A stretch of 34,596 nt of DNA from Bryobacteraceae bacterium CoA2 C42 (GTDB lineage Bacteria; Acidobacteriota; Terriglobia; Bryobacterales; Bryobacteraceae): assembly GCA_019931245.1 (NCBI GenBank), contig JAINDL010000060.1:1-34596 (forward strand). Reading direction: 5' to 3'. Below, piece after piece: positions 25,878-33,676 of the stretch; within the stretch, counting starts at the first letter, position 1, and each line of letters opens with the position of its first letter. The position numbers and the translations under genes were made by a program. The notes below the pieces were generated by a model that saw only the letters and a program-made list of their open reading frames with translations, was not told the origin of the DNA and made no database searches.

Positions 25878-25916
25878 TCCCCATTGTAAAATAGGGATTC
25901 TGGAGGGTTTGGCGCG

Positions 25917-26774
25917 ATGGCGTTTTGTAACCGGTGTGGTGCGAATCAGGCGGATGAGGCGCGGTTTTGCTTTCAGTGCGGGACGGCGATGGGCGCGGGA
26001 GCCGCGCCGATGGTTGCGGCGCAGCAGCCGCTCGAATATACGATTCACGGCGATAACCTGCAGGTGGCGCGGGTGAAGCTGCAGCCCGGGCAGGAGATTT
26101 ACGCCGAGGCGGGCAAGATGGTGTACAAAACGCCGTCGGTGCAGTGGGAGACCCGGATGTCGGGCAACTCGATTGGCGAGAAGATCTGGGGCGCGTTGAA
26201 GCGGAAGCTTTCGGGCGAGTCGCTGTTTATGACGTATTTCCGGGCGAACGGGCAGGGCGAGGTGGGTTTTGCCGGTTCGTACCCGGGGCGGATTCAGGCG
26301 TTTGATCTGCCGGCGGGCAAGAGCGTGCTGGTACAGCGGGACGGATTTCTGGCCGCGCAGCCGAGCGTGCAGTTGAGCATTGCGCTGGTGAAGAAGATTG
26401 GCAGCGGGCTGTTTGGCGGAGAGGGGTTTATTCTGCAGAAGCTGACGGGTCCGGGGATTGTGTTTATCCACGGCGGCGGCGACTTTATTGAGTTCAATCT
26501 GGGGCCGGGGGAGATGCTGCAGATTGACACGGGCTGCATTGTGGCGTTTGAAGATACGGTGCAGTACGATATCCAGTTCGTGGGCGGGATCAAGACGGCG
26601 ATCTTCGGCGGGGAGGGCGTGTTTCTGGCGACGCTCACCGGTCCGGGGCGGGCGATTGTGCAGTCGATGACGTTGAGCAAACTGCGGCAGGAGTTGGCGC
26701 CGACGGCGACGGGCGGCGGCGATGAACGCAGTGCGTTCGGGGCGATTACGGGGATATTCGGGTCGGATGACTAA
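25917..26774 (+). CDS. AIM24-family protein with N-terminal zinc ribbon
   Basis: 285 residues. A zinc ribbon uses C4, C7, C18 and C21 (CNRCG...CFQCG). From about residue 38 the AIM24/TIGR00266 beta-roll begins: LQPGQEIYAEAGKMVYKTPSVQWETRM, GFAGSYPGRIQAFDL, LVQRDGFLAAQPSV and the repeated GGEGFILQKLTGPG / GGEGVFLATLTGPG. Bacterial members have no established function; the yeast namesake acts in mitochondrial inner-membrane organisation. SD GGAGGG at 25902-25907, nine bases before ATG. The stop overlaps the start of the repeat-protein gene by eight bases, so the pair is coupled. Confidence 0.88.
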   Translation: MAFCNRCGANQADEARFCFQCGTAMGAGAAPMVAAQQPLEYTIHGDNLQVARVKLQPGQEIYAEAGKMVYKTPSVQWETRMSGNSIGEKIWGALKRKLSGESLFMTYFRANGQGEVGFAGSYPGRIQAFDLPAGKSVLVQRDGFLAAQPSVQLSIALVKKIGSGLFGGEGFILQKLTGPGIVFIHGGGDFIEFNLGPGEMLQIDTGCIVAFEDTVQYDIQFVGGIKTAIFGGEGVFLATLTGPGRAIVQSMTLSKLRQELAPTATGGGDERSAFGAITGIFGSDD

Positions 26775-27801
26775 CGCGCAGATCGGACAGATTCGGGACG
26801 AGGTGGCGGCGCTGCTGACGAGCCGGCTGGCGGCGCTGCCGCAGGAGACGGCCGTGCTGCAGCGGGCGGCGCGGGCGCTGCGGCAATCGGAATCGATTGA
26901 GCAGTGGGTGCAGATTGTGGCGGATGCCGCGGTGGGTTTTGCGTCCCGCGTGGCTTTGTTTTCGGTGGAGGGCGACCGGCTGGAGCCGAAGGCGCTGCGC
27001 GGGCCGGGGTTGCTGTCGGGCGAGGCTGTGTTGCTTGGCGAGGCACCGGCGTTGCGGCAGGTGATTGAGACCAAGGAGACCGTGGTGTGTCTGCCGGCGG
27101 CATCGGAGTTGGGCGGGGCGCTGTTTGAGCCGGTGCTCGCTAAGCGGGTGCATCTGCTGCCGGTGACGGGTAAGGTGCGCGTTGTTGGGGTTCTCTACGC
27201 CGAGGGCGAGGCGAATCTGGCGGCGCTCGAAACGTTGACGGCGCTGGCGGCCGGTTCTCTGGAGTTGCGGAGGGCAACGGTGGCGATGCCGCTGATTCAG
27301 CCTGCGCTGGCCGAGCCGGAGCACCGGCATCCGGTGGAGACGGGAGGGACGGTGCCGGAGCTCGAGATGGCGGCGGGGCCGGAGGGAGAGCCGGTGGCTG
27401 CGCTGGCGCCGGAGCAGGGGCAGCCGGTGGAGACGGGAGGGACGGTGCCGGAGCTCGAGATGGCGGCGGGGCCGGAGGGAGAGCCGGTGACTGCGCTGGC
27501 GCCGGAGCAGGGGCAGCCGGTGGAGACGGGAGGGACGGTGCCGGAGCTCGAGATGGCGGCGGGGCCGGAGGGAGAGCCGGTGGACTGGCGGGCGCGGCGC
27601 GGGGCGAGCGCGGCCGTGGCAAGGCTGCTGCTACGGCACGCCGAAAAGCTTGCCGAAGGGCGGGCGCGGAAGAACGTCTATGCGGCGCTGCGAGTGCCGA
27701 TTGAGACGGTGCGCGTCGAGTACCGGGAGCGGTTTCCCGGCCAGGAGGCGTATCTTGAAGCGGAGATTGCAGCCCGGCTGCTGGGGCCGGCTGCTGGTTA
27801 G
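26767..27801 (+). CDS. Protein with GAF-like domain and 31-residue tandem repeats
   Basis: 344 residues from ATG 26767, inside the last codons of the AIM24 gene; an in-frame ATG at 26722 would add 15 residues. Residues about 8-175 resemble a GAF-type sensor: helical start, then VALFSVEGDRLEPKALRG, and HLLPVTGKVRVVGVLYAEGEAN. A linker of 2.7 copies of a 31-residue Pro/Glu/Gly repeat follows (about 189-272). The C-terminal 70 residues form a helical domain (AAVARLLLRHAEKLAEGRA...VRVEYRERFPGQEAYLEAEIAARLLG). No leader, so cytoplasmic. No named family; the GAF call is by pattern only. It converges with the YVTN propeller through a shared TTAG. Confidence 0.75.
   Translation: MTNAQIGQIRDEVAALLTSRLAALPQETAVLQRAARALRQSESIEQWVQIVADAAVGFASRVALFSVEGDRLEPKALRGPGLLSGEAVLLGEAPALRQVIETKETVVCLPAASELGGALFEPVLAKRVHLLPVTGKVRVVGVLYAEGEANLAALETLTALAAGSLELRRATVAMPLIQPALAEPEHRHPVETGGTVPELEMAAGPEGEPVAALAPEQGQPVETGGTVPELEMAAGPEGEPVTALAPEQGQPVETGGTVPELEMAAGPEGEPVDWRARRGASAAVARLLLRHAEKLAEGRARKNVYAALRVPIETVRVEYRERFPGQEAYLEAEIAARLLGPAAG
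27331..27582 (+). repeat. 93-base tandem repeat, 2.7 copies, in frame
   Basis: Copies start at 27331, 27424 and 27517; the third stops after 66 bases. Each encodes PVETGGTVPELEMAAGPEGE followed by PV(A/T)ALAPEQGQ. The copies are nearly identical at DNA level; I see one GCT/ACT difference. The near identity means recent expansion, and the copy number may vary between strains. Confidence 0.9.
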
Positions 27802-28748
27802 GGTAGCTCCATGGCCGGGTCCGGGCCAAAGCCTTTGGGCAGGGTCCACTCTTTGACGATGCGGCGGGCGGGGAGCGAGACGGTGTAGACCTTGTCAAGA
27901 TTTTCGTTGGCGGCGTAGGCGAGCTTGCCGTCGGGGCTCAAGTGGAGGCTGACGATCTGGCCGAGCGGGGCGGGGAGTTCGACGCGGCCGGCGACTTTGC
28001 CGGTTTTGGTGTCGGTCCAGCCGACGGCTTTTTCATCGAGCAGGCCGTAGACGACGTAGCGGCCGTCGGGGGTGACGTCGATGCGGACGGGTCCGGGGCC
28101 GGAGTCGAGGGTGCGGAGGAGGCGGTGGGTGGCGGTGTCGATTTCGGCGATGCCGTGGCTTTCGCGCTGGCAGACATAGAGGCGTTTTCCGTCGGGGGAG
28201 AGGACGCTGCCTTCCGGGCGGGGGCCGGTGGGGATGAGCTTTACCTCGCCGGTGGGGAGGTGGATGGCCGAGACGTTGGACGAGGTGGAGTTAGAGACCC
28301 AGGCCCATTGGCCGTCGCGGCTGGCGGTGACCATGTGGGCGGTTTTGCCCTGGGTTTGGTAGGTGCGGACGATGGCGCGGCGGACGGGGTCGATGCGGAG
28401 CAGGGCGTCGGGTAGTTCGGTGGAGACGAGGAGATGGCCGTCGGGCAGGCGGGTGATGCCGTGGGGGCGGCGGTATTCGCCGGTGGAGATTTCGCCGATC
28501 TTTTCGCGGCGTGCGAGATCGATGATGGAGACGGTGTTGCCGCCGCGTCCGGCCTGTTCGATGCGCATGGTGCCGTTGTCGGTGGTGTAGAGCAGCTTGC
28601 CGTCGGCCGAGCGGACCATTTCGTGGGGATGGGCGTTGACGGCCACCCTGGTTTCGAGCTGGCCATCGGCGGAGTAGAAGCCGAGCGAGCTATCGCCTTT
28701 GTGGAGGACGAGCCAGGCGGAGGCGGCCAGGAGGAGGAGCGATGGCAT
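27798..28748 (-). CDS. YVTN/lactonase-type seven-bladed beta-propeller
   Basis: 316 residues with a short leader MPSLLLLAASAWLVL. Repeats such as AHPHEMVRSADGKLLYTTDN, RPHGITRLPDGHLLVST, GSVLSPDGKRLYVCQR, RIDVTPDGRYVVYGL and HLSPDGKLAYAANEN are YVTN-family blades. These proteins are usually periplasmic or surface binding scaffolds; a lactonase activity is possible but not shown. The start is three bases after the sulfatase stop. Overlaps the repeat-protein gene by four bases at the 3' ends. Confidence 0.85.
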   Translation of the reverse strand: MPSLLLLAASAWLVLHKGDSSLGFYSADGQLETRVAVNAHPHEMVRSADGKLLYTTDNGTMRIEQAGRGGNTVSIIDLARREKIGEISTGEYRRPHGITRLPDGHLLVSTELPDALLRIDPVRRAIVRTYQTQGKTAHMVTASRDGQWAWVSNSTSSNVSAIHLPTGEVKLIPTGPRPEGSVLSPDGKRLYVCQRESHGIAEIDTATHRLLRTLDSGPGPVRIDVTPDGRYVVYGLLDEKAVGWTDTKTGKVAGRVELPAPLGQIVSLHLSPDGKLAYAANENLDKVYTVSLPARRIVKEWTLPKGFGPDPAMELP

Positions 28749-28751
28749 GGA

Positions 28752-30227
28752 CTATTTTCCTTTGCGGCGGTAGGTGTTGGTAGCGAAGTCGAAGTCGAAG
28801 TCGGTGCGGGGTGGTTGGGGTTTGGCGTTGGTGGCGGGCAGATGGCGGGCGAGTTCGGCCTTGAGCCTGGTGTGGGCCGGGTCGGCGGCGAGGTTGCGCC
28901 ATTCGTGGGGGTCGGCGAGGCAGTCGTAGAGCTCTTCGGTGTTGTCGCGGTAGCGGATGTAGCGCCAGCGTTCGGTGCGGACGGCGTGGTTGCCTTCGAG
29001 GTAGGTGATGACGGCGGGCGGGCGCCTGGCTTTGGGGTTGCGGAGCTGGGGGACGAGGCTGAGGCCTTCGTTGCGCGGGTTCTTGGGCAGGCCGCAGAGT
29101 TCGACGAGGGTGGGGTAGAGATCGAGAAGGCTGACGGCCTGGGTGCGGGCGACGCCGGGCTGGGCGGTGCCGGGGCCGGCGATGAGGAGCGGGACGTGGG
29201 TGGAGCGCTGCCAGAGGGTGGACTTGTGCCAGTGCTGCTTTTCGCCGAGGTGCCAGCCGTTGTCGCTCCAGAAGACGATCACGGTGTTTTTGGCATAGGC
29301 GGAGCGGTCGAGGGCGTCGAGGAGGCGGCCGACCATGGCATCGGCGAAGCTGATGCAGGCGAGGTAGGAGCGGACGGCGTCTTTATGTTTGCCGGTGGCG
29401 ACGATGCGTTCGTGTTCGGAGCGGCGGAAGGCGGCGAACTCGCGGCCGATGGGGGGGACGTCGTCGAGGTCGTTGGCGGGCGCCTCCGGGAGTTTGACCT
29501 TTTCGGGGGGATAGAGGTCGAAGTACTTTTGCGGGGCGTACATGGGGATGTGGGGGTGCCACAGACCGATGGCGAGGAAGAAGGGTTTGGCGTGGGATTG
29601 GGCCAGGAACTTAGCGCCGAACTCGATGGCGCGCTGGTCGCCGTAGGCCTGTTCCGGGTTGGGGAGGATGCCCCAGTCGAACTCACCCTGGAAGTTGTCG
29701 AGGCCGTTGAGCGGGACGCCGGGCGGGGTGGGGACGCGCTTGTTCCAGGGGTACCAGTCGGCGCGGCGATACCAGGGGTCGTCGAAGACCTGAAGTTGGA
29801 ACTCGTCCCACTGGGAGGGGGGATTGTTGCCGGCCGTGTGGTGGAAGACCTTGCCGGCGCCGGCGGCGAGGTAGCCGTGCTGCTTGAAGTACATGGGCAG
29901 GGTGACGGCGTCGGGCAGGACCGGGGGCCAGAACTGGTCGTTGTCGTACATGCCGGTGGTGGAGGGGCGCTGACCGAGGAGGAGGGCGGTGCGGGAGGGG
30001 TTGCAGAGGGGGGAGGCGCAGTGGGCGTTGGCAAAGAGGACGCCGCGTTGGGCGAGGCGGTCGAGGTTGGGGGTCTGGACGCCGGGGTAGCCTTTGAGGC
30101 AGCCGACCCAGTCGTTCATGTCGTCGACGGAAATAAACAGGACATTGGGGCGGGAGGGGGGAGCGGCCGCGGCGGCGGCAGCGGCGGCAGAGAGAAAGGC
30201 GCGGCGCGAAAGCATGCTTTCGCGCAT
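28752..30227 (-). CDS. Exported sulfatase, iduronate-2-sulfatase-like
   Basis: 491 residues from ATG 30227, or 487 from ATG 30215. Twin-arginine leader (LSRRAFLSAAAAAAA). Formylglycine motif C75-N-P77-S-R79 in ASPLCNPSRTALLLG; metal ligands D35/D36 (SVDDMND), and the later WSDNGWHLGEKQHWHKSTLW. Type I sulfatase maturation by a formylglycine-generating enzyme is required; none is in the window. Likely substrate is a sulfated polysaccharide. Follows metW by nine bases. A perfect 22-base palindrome covers the start region. Confidence 0.92.
   Translation of the reverse strand: MRESMLSRRAFLSAAAAAAAAAPPSRPNVLFISVDDMNDWVGCLKGYPGVQTPNLDRLAQRGVLFANAHCASPLCNPSRTALLLGQRPSTTGMYDNDQFWPPVLPDAVTLPMYFKQHGYLAAGAGKVFHHTAGNNPPSQWDEFQLQVFDDPWYRRADWYPWNKRVPTPPGVPLNGLDNFQGEFDWGILPNPEQAYGDQRAIEFGAKFLAQSHAKPFFLAIGLWHPHIPMYAPQKYFDLYPPEKVKLPEAPANDLDDVPPIGREFAAFRRSEHERIVATGKHKDAVRSYLACISFADAMVGRLLDALDRSAYAKNTVIVFWSDNGWHLGEKQHWHKSTLWQRSTHVPLLIAGPGTAQPGVARTQAVSLLDLYPTLVELCGLPKNPRNEGLSLVPQLRNPKARRPPAVITYLEGNHAVRTERWRYIRYRDNTEELYDCLADPHEWRNLAADPAHTRLKAELARHLPATNAKPQPPRTDFDFDFATNTYRRKGK
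30204..30225. repeat. Perfect 22-base palindrome at the sulfatase start
   Basis: Arms GCGCGAAAGCA / TGCTTTCGCGC match exactly over the full length. On the sulfatase mRNA it can fold as a nine-base stem with a CATG loop; that loop holds the second in-frame ATG (30215), and the first ATG abuts the stem. It lacks a downstream T-run, so it is not a classical terminator for metW. Translational control or a dimeric-protein site are both possible. Confidence 0.6.
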
Positions 30228-30236
30228 TATATCGGC

Positions 30237-30866
30237 TTAGGCGTGGCGGCGGACGAGATAGACGGCGGTTTCGGCGAGCAGGTTCGGCAGCATTTTCACT
30301 TCGCGGTTGCCGTCGAGGAAGACGCGCTTTTCGATGGTCCAGTTTTCGCGGGCGGCGAGGATTTCAAAATCGTCGACGGTGAAGAAGTGGATGTTGGGCG
30401 AGTCGTACCATTCGTGGGGGAAGCGGGTGGTTTTGGGGGCGCGGCCGGTGAGCAGATGGGCGAGGCGGACGCGCCAGTGGCCGAAGTTGGGGAAGGCGAC
30501 GATGGCGCGGCGGCCGACGCGGAGCATTTCGTTCATCACCTGGAGGGGGCGGCGGACCTCCTGGAGGGTCTGGCTGAGGATGACGTAGTCGAAGGCGCCA
30601 TCGGGGTAGTCGGCGAGGCACTCTTCGAGGTTGCCCTGGTAGCAGCTGACGCCTTTGGCGATGGCTTTTTGGACTTTGGCGGCGTCCATTTCGACGCCGC
30701 GGGCGTCGACGTCTTTGTTTTCGGCGAGCCAGCTGAGCAGTTCGCCGTCGCCGCAGCCGAGGTCGAGGACGCAGGTTTGGGGGGCGACGATTTCGCTGAA
30801 GATGGCGTAGTCGCCGCGGCCGAGCAGGTCGCGGACGAAGGGATCTGATTGGCGGGCGGCGGTCAT
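30237..30866 (-). CDS. metW: Methionine biosynthesis methyltransferase-fold protein MetW
   Basis: 209 residues. SAM-binding motif VLDLGCGDGELL at about 33-44, then GVEMD, and the MetW hallmarks DYVILSQTLQEVRRP, VAFPNFGHWRVRL and LTGRAPKT with FPHEWYDSPNIHFFTVDDFE. MetW assists MetX in homoserine acylation in several bacteria. The start overlaps the metX stop in ATGA, giving a tight metXW pair. Confidence 0.95.
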   Translation of the reverse strand: MTAARQSDPFVRDLLGRGDYAIFSEIVAPQTCVLDLGCGDGELLSWLAENKDVDARGVEMDAAKVQKAIAKGVSCYQGNLEECLADYPDGAFDYVILSQTLQEVRRPLQVMNEMLRVGRRAIVAFPNFGHWRVRLAHLLTGRAPKTTRFPHEWYDSPNIHFFTVDDFEILAARENWTIEKRVFLDGNREVKMLPNLLAETAVYLVRRHA

Positions 30867-31954
30867 CGGCGGTTGACTCCTTTGGTGACGCGGAGGAGGA
30901 AGCCTTTGACGATTTCGGCCTGTTCGTCGACTTCGACGAGGAAGGCGTCGTGGCCGTACTGGGAGGTGAGTTCGATGTAGGCGACGTCCTGATTGCGGCG
31001 GCGGAGGGCGTTGACGACCTCCTGGGACTGGTAGGAGGGGTAGAGCCAGTCGGAGGTGAAGCTGATGACGAGGAACTTGGTTTTGGCGCGTTCGAGGACG
31101 GCGGTGAGCGACTGCTGGCCGGCGGCGAGGTCGAACAGGTCCATGGCCTTGGTGATGTAGAGGTAGGAGTTGGCGTCGAAGCGGTCGACGAACTGGCTGC
31201 CGCGGTAGCGCAAGTAGCTTTCGACTTCGAAGATGCCCTGGTCTTCGCGCTGGCGGCGGCCGAACTTCTGGCGCATGGACTCATCGCTCATGTAGGTGAT
31301 GTGGCCGACCATGCGGGCGACGGAGAGGCCGCGACCCGGTAGTTTGCCGCCGTAGTAGTTACCGCTGTTCCAGTCGGGATCGGCCATGATGGCCTGGCGG
31401 CCGACTTCGTTGAAGGCGATCTGCTGAGCGCTGTGGCGCGGGGTGGTGGCGATGGGGATGGCCGAGGCGACGCGGTCCGGGAAGCGGGCGGCCCATTCGA
31501 GCACCTGCATGCCGCCCATGGAGCCGCCGGCGACGCTGAGCAGTCGTTCAATGCCGAGGGCTTCGATGAGCTTGGCCTGGAGGCGGACCATGTCGCCGAT
31601 GGTGATGACCGGAAAGGTCATGGCGAAGGGTTGGCCGGTGGCGGGGTCGAGGGAGCCCGGGCCGGTGGTGCCGCGGCAGCCGCCGAGGACGTTCGAGCAG
31701 ATAATAAAGTACTGATCGGTATCGAAACCCTTGCCGGGGCCAATCATGCTGTCCCACCAGCCTTTTTGCTGGGTTTGGGGGTCGATGCCGGCGGCGTGGG
31801 AGTCGCCGGAGAAGGCGTGAGTGATGAGGATGGCGTTTGAGCGCTGGGCGTTCAAGGCGCCGTAGGTCTGGTAGGCGACATCGACGGGGGCGAGGGTGAC
31901 GCCGCAATCGAGCTCCAGGGAATCGAACCGTTTTGTCTGCGTGAGAGCGACCAT
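30863..31954 (-). CDS. metX: Homoserine O-acyltransferase
   Basis: 363 residues. Alpha/beta hydrolase fold acyltransferase that acylates homoserine in methionine synthesis. Catalytic S145 in GGSMGGMQ, D302 (FTSDWLYP) and H335 (QYGHDAFL). THAFSGDSHAAG, GWWDSMIGPGKGFDT and NVLGGCRGTTGPGS are diagnostic. Acetyl versus succinyl use cannot be settled from motifs here. Only 26 bases separate it from the divergent ceramidase-like gene, too short for a SAM riboswitch. Confidence 0.96.
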   Translation of the reverse strand: MVALTQTKRFDSLELDCGVTLAPVDVAYQTYGALNAQRSNAILITHAFSGDSHAAGIDPQTQQKGWWDSMIGPGKGFDTDQYFIICSNVLGGCRGTTGPGSLDPATGQPFAMTFPVITIGDMVRLQAKLIEALGIERLLSVAGGSMGGMQVLEWAARFPDRVASAIPIATTPRHSAQQIAFNEVGRQAIMADPDWNSGNYYGGKLPGRGLSVARMVGHITYMSDESMRQKFGRRQREDQGIFEVESYLRYRGSQFVDRFDANSYLYITKAMDLFDLAAGQQSLTAVLERAKTKFLVISFTSDWLYPSYQSQEVVNALRRRNQDVAYIELTSQYGHDAFLVEVDEQAEIVKGFLLRVTKGVNRR

Positions 31955-31980
31955 GACGGGAATCTTTTAGGATAACAGGC

Positions 31981-32769
31981 ATGGTGAGACTGGCTTGTTT
32001 GGTGCTGCTGGCGGCTTCGGTGGAGGCGCAGTGGAGAGTGGGACGGGCGGAGGTGGACATTACGCCGCCGGCGAAGATGCCGATGGCGGGGTATTACCAC
32101 ATCCGGTTGAACGAGGGGCGGCATGATCCGCTCTACGCCAAGGCGATGGTGGTGGAGCAAGGGGGGGAGCGCGTGGCGCTGGTGGCGGTGGACTATGTGC
32201 AGATTCCGCGGCAGTTTGTCGACGAGGCCCGGCGGTTGATTGCGGCGCGGACCGGCATTCCGGCGACGCACGTGATGATCTCGGCGACGCACTCGCATAC
32301 GGGGCCGGAGTTGGGGACGCGGCTGCGCAACGTGACGCCGGAGATCGACGCGCTGGCCAAGGGCTTCTGGGCGAAGATTCCGGGGCTGATCGCGGCAAGC
32401 GTCGAGAGGGCCAATGGGGCGCTGGCGCCGGGCGAGATTGCGGTGGGCGTGGGGCGGGAGGAGTCGATCAGCTTCATCCGCCGCTTCCGGATGATAGACG
32501 GGACGACGGGCTGGAACCCCGGCAAACGGAACCCGAAGATCGACCGGGTGCTGGGGACGATTGACCCCGATGTGGCCGTGGTGACGGCGAGGGGCGGGGC
32601 GTACGTGAACTTCGCGCTGCATCTTGATACCGTGGGCGGGGCGGAGTACTCGGCCGACTACCCCTACGCGCTGAGCCGCACGCTGCGGGAGGTGAAGGGA
32701 CCGGCGTTTTCGCCGCTGTTCACGATTGGCTGTGCGGGGAACATTAACCCCACGGTAGATCTCGTGTAG
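31981..32769 (+). pseudogene. Neutral/alkaline ceramidase-like protein, 3' end missing
   Basis: 262 residues. AGGA at 31969-31972 serves ATG 31981. Sec leader MVRLACLVLLAASVEA, then VGRAEVDITPP, MAGYY and the metal motif SATHSHTGPE (H104, H106) with H214 in FALHLDTVGG, as in neutral ceramidase-fold enzymes. Family members run to about 420-450 residues; here similarity ends at GCAGNIN (base 32748) and the frame closes within seven codons (PTVDLV, TAG). The break coincides with the change in sequence character, so the gene was probably intact in the source genome and was cut at the junction. Confidence 0.75.
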
Positions 32770-32841
32770 CTGTCCGCGTGAAGAGTGTGGATCACTAGCG
32801 TTTGTTGTGTGTGTGTAAATCGGTGACGTTAAGCCCTGTAT
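32749..32841. other. Bridge of unknown origin between two genome types
   Basis: About 93 bases that continue neither the ceramidase-like frame nor alaS. It is lower in GC, includes a GTGTGTGTG run (about 32807-32815) and several stops in all forward frames. No inverted repeat, integrase site or insertion-sequence end is visible. A short TAGATCTCG matches part of a common sequencing adaptor, which is suggestive but too short to be conclusive. Confidence 0.6.
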
Positions 32842-33525
32842 CGGCTGCGTTTTGACGTTTCCCACAATAAGCCGACGGAAGCGGAGGAACTCGCCTGGGT
32901 GGAGGCCGAGGTGAATGCCCGTATTCGTGAAAATGCCGAGGTGATCACGCGATTGATGACACCGGAAGCGGCGGTGGAAGCCGGCGCCATGGCGCTGTTT
33001 GGTGAAAAATACGGCGAGGAAGTGCGCGACGTTGGCATGGGCCATGACCCGGCGCCGGCTGAAAAACATGGCGTCTATTCGCTGGAACTTTGCGGCGGCA
33101 CGCATGTGCGGCGCACTGGCGATATCGGCCTGTTCAAGATCATTGCCGAAGGCGCGGTGAGTGCGGGCGTGCGGCGCGTTGAGGCCGTGACGGGTGATGC
33201 GGCTCTGGCTTACATCAACGAGATGGAAGAAAGCCTGACGGCGGCGGCGGCAGTCTTGAAGGCACAGCCAGGCGAATTGGCCGGGCGCACCGCCGCCCTT
33301 GTCGAAGAACGGCGCAAGCTGGAACGGGATGTGGCGGAGCTGCGGAAGAAGCTTGCGACCGGTGGCGGCGGGGCGGAGATTGAGGAAGTGGCCGGGCTAC
33401 GCCTTTCCCTGCGTGATCTGGGCGAAGTGCCGCCGCGCGATTGGAAGGGCCTCGCTGAAGCCATTCTGAAGGGCGGCACGGCGGATGTTGTCGCGTTGAT
33501 CAGCACGGCGGAAGGCAAGGCGAGG
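32842..33525 (+). pseudogene. alaS: Internal fragment of alanyl-tRNA synthetase gene
   Basis: Frame from about [11 protein letters not shown] to EGKAR, 228 residues, matching the second half of the AlaS editing domain and the start of C-Ala. The zinc-site half CGGTH is present at 33091-33105, but the partner HxxxH upstream is missing, as is the whole aminoacylation domain. The 3' side stops short of the normal C-terminus and runs into unrelated codons until a TGA at 33628-33630. Codon choice and lower GC differ from the left of the window and look alphaproteobacterial. It cannot make a working synthetase. Confidence 0.85.
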
Positions 33526-33676
33526 GCGCTGCCAGCCGAGCAGGCAATTTCATGCCGCCGCACCAATGCATCCGTGTCCCAAGTCCTCGATAGGCCCAGC
33601 TCATGGATTTTAAAATTTTTCTCACCCTGAAATTAAGCGCTTGCTGTATTGTACCGAATGGTCTAATATTGCAAAT
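33526..33676. other. Unassigned gap with tetR control region
   Basis: 151 bases after the alaS fragment. The first 80 encode nothing recognisable on either strand. The remainder is A/T-rich (TTTAAAATTTTT at 33609-33620) and ends in the operator-like palindrome and the tetR start. Confidence 0.55.
33650..33665. promoter_or_regulatory. Operator-like palindrome upstream of tetR
   Basis: TGTACCGAATGGTCTA, an imperfect inverted repeat centred on ACC-GAAT-GGT, 11 bases before the tetR ATG. It resembles the TAGACCG..CGGTCTA type recognised by some TetR regulators. A near-copy precedes the next gene. Confidence 0.55.

Noticed and set aside
26463-26471. DnaA-box-like TTATCCACG as sign of an origin
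   Set aside because: A single copy inside the AIM24 gene, 13 kb from the skew flip, with no cluster or A/T-rich unwinding region.
25878-27074. N-terminal extension of the HEAGH protein frame
   Set aside because: Antisense to the AIM24 gene; the leader and start at 25877 are clear.
30204-30225. Rho-independent terminator for metW
   Set aside because: Strong stem but no T-run after it, and it lies within the next gene's start.
31955-31980. SAM riboswitch upstream of metX
   Set aside because: Only 26 bases separate metX from the divergent gene, too few for any SAM aptamer.
32752-32768. Sequencing-adaptor remnant at the junction
   Set aside because: Only a nine-base match (TAGATCTCG); the flanks do not continue the adaptor. 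Kept as a test, not a claim.
33526-33610. Short minus-strand frame starting near 33602
   Set aside because: It runs through the antisense of the alaS fragment and has no recognisable domain.
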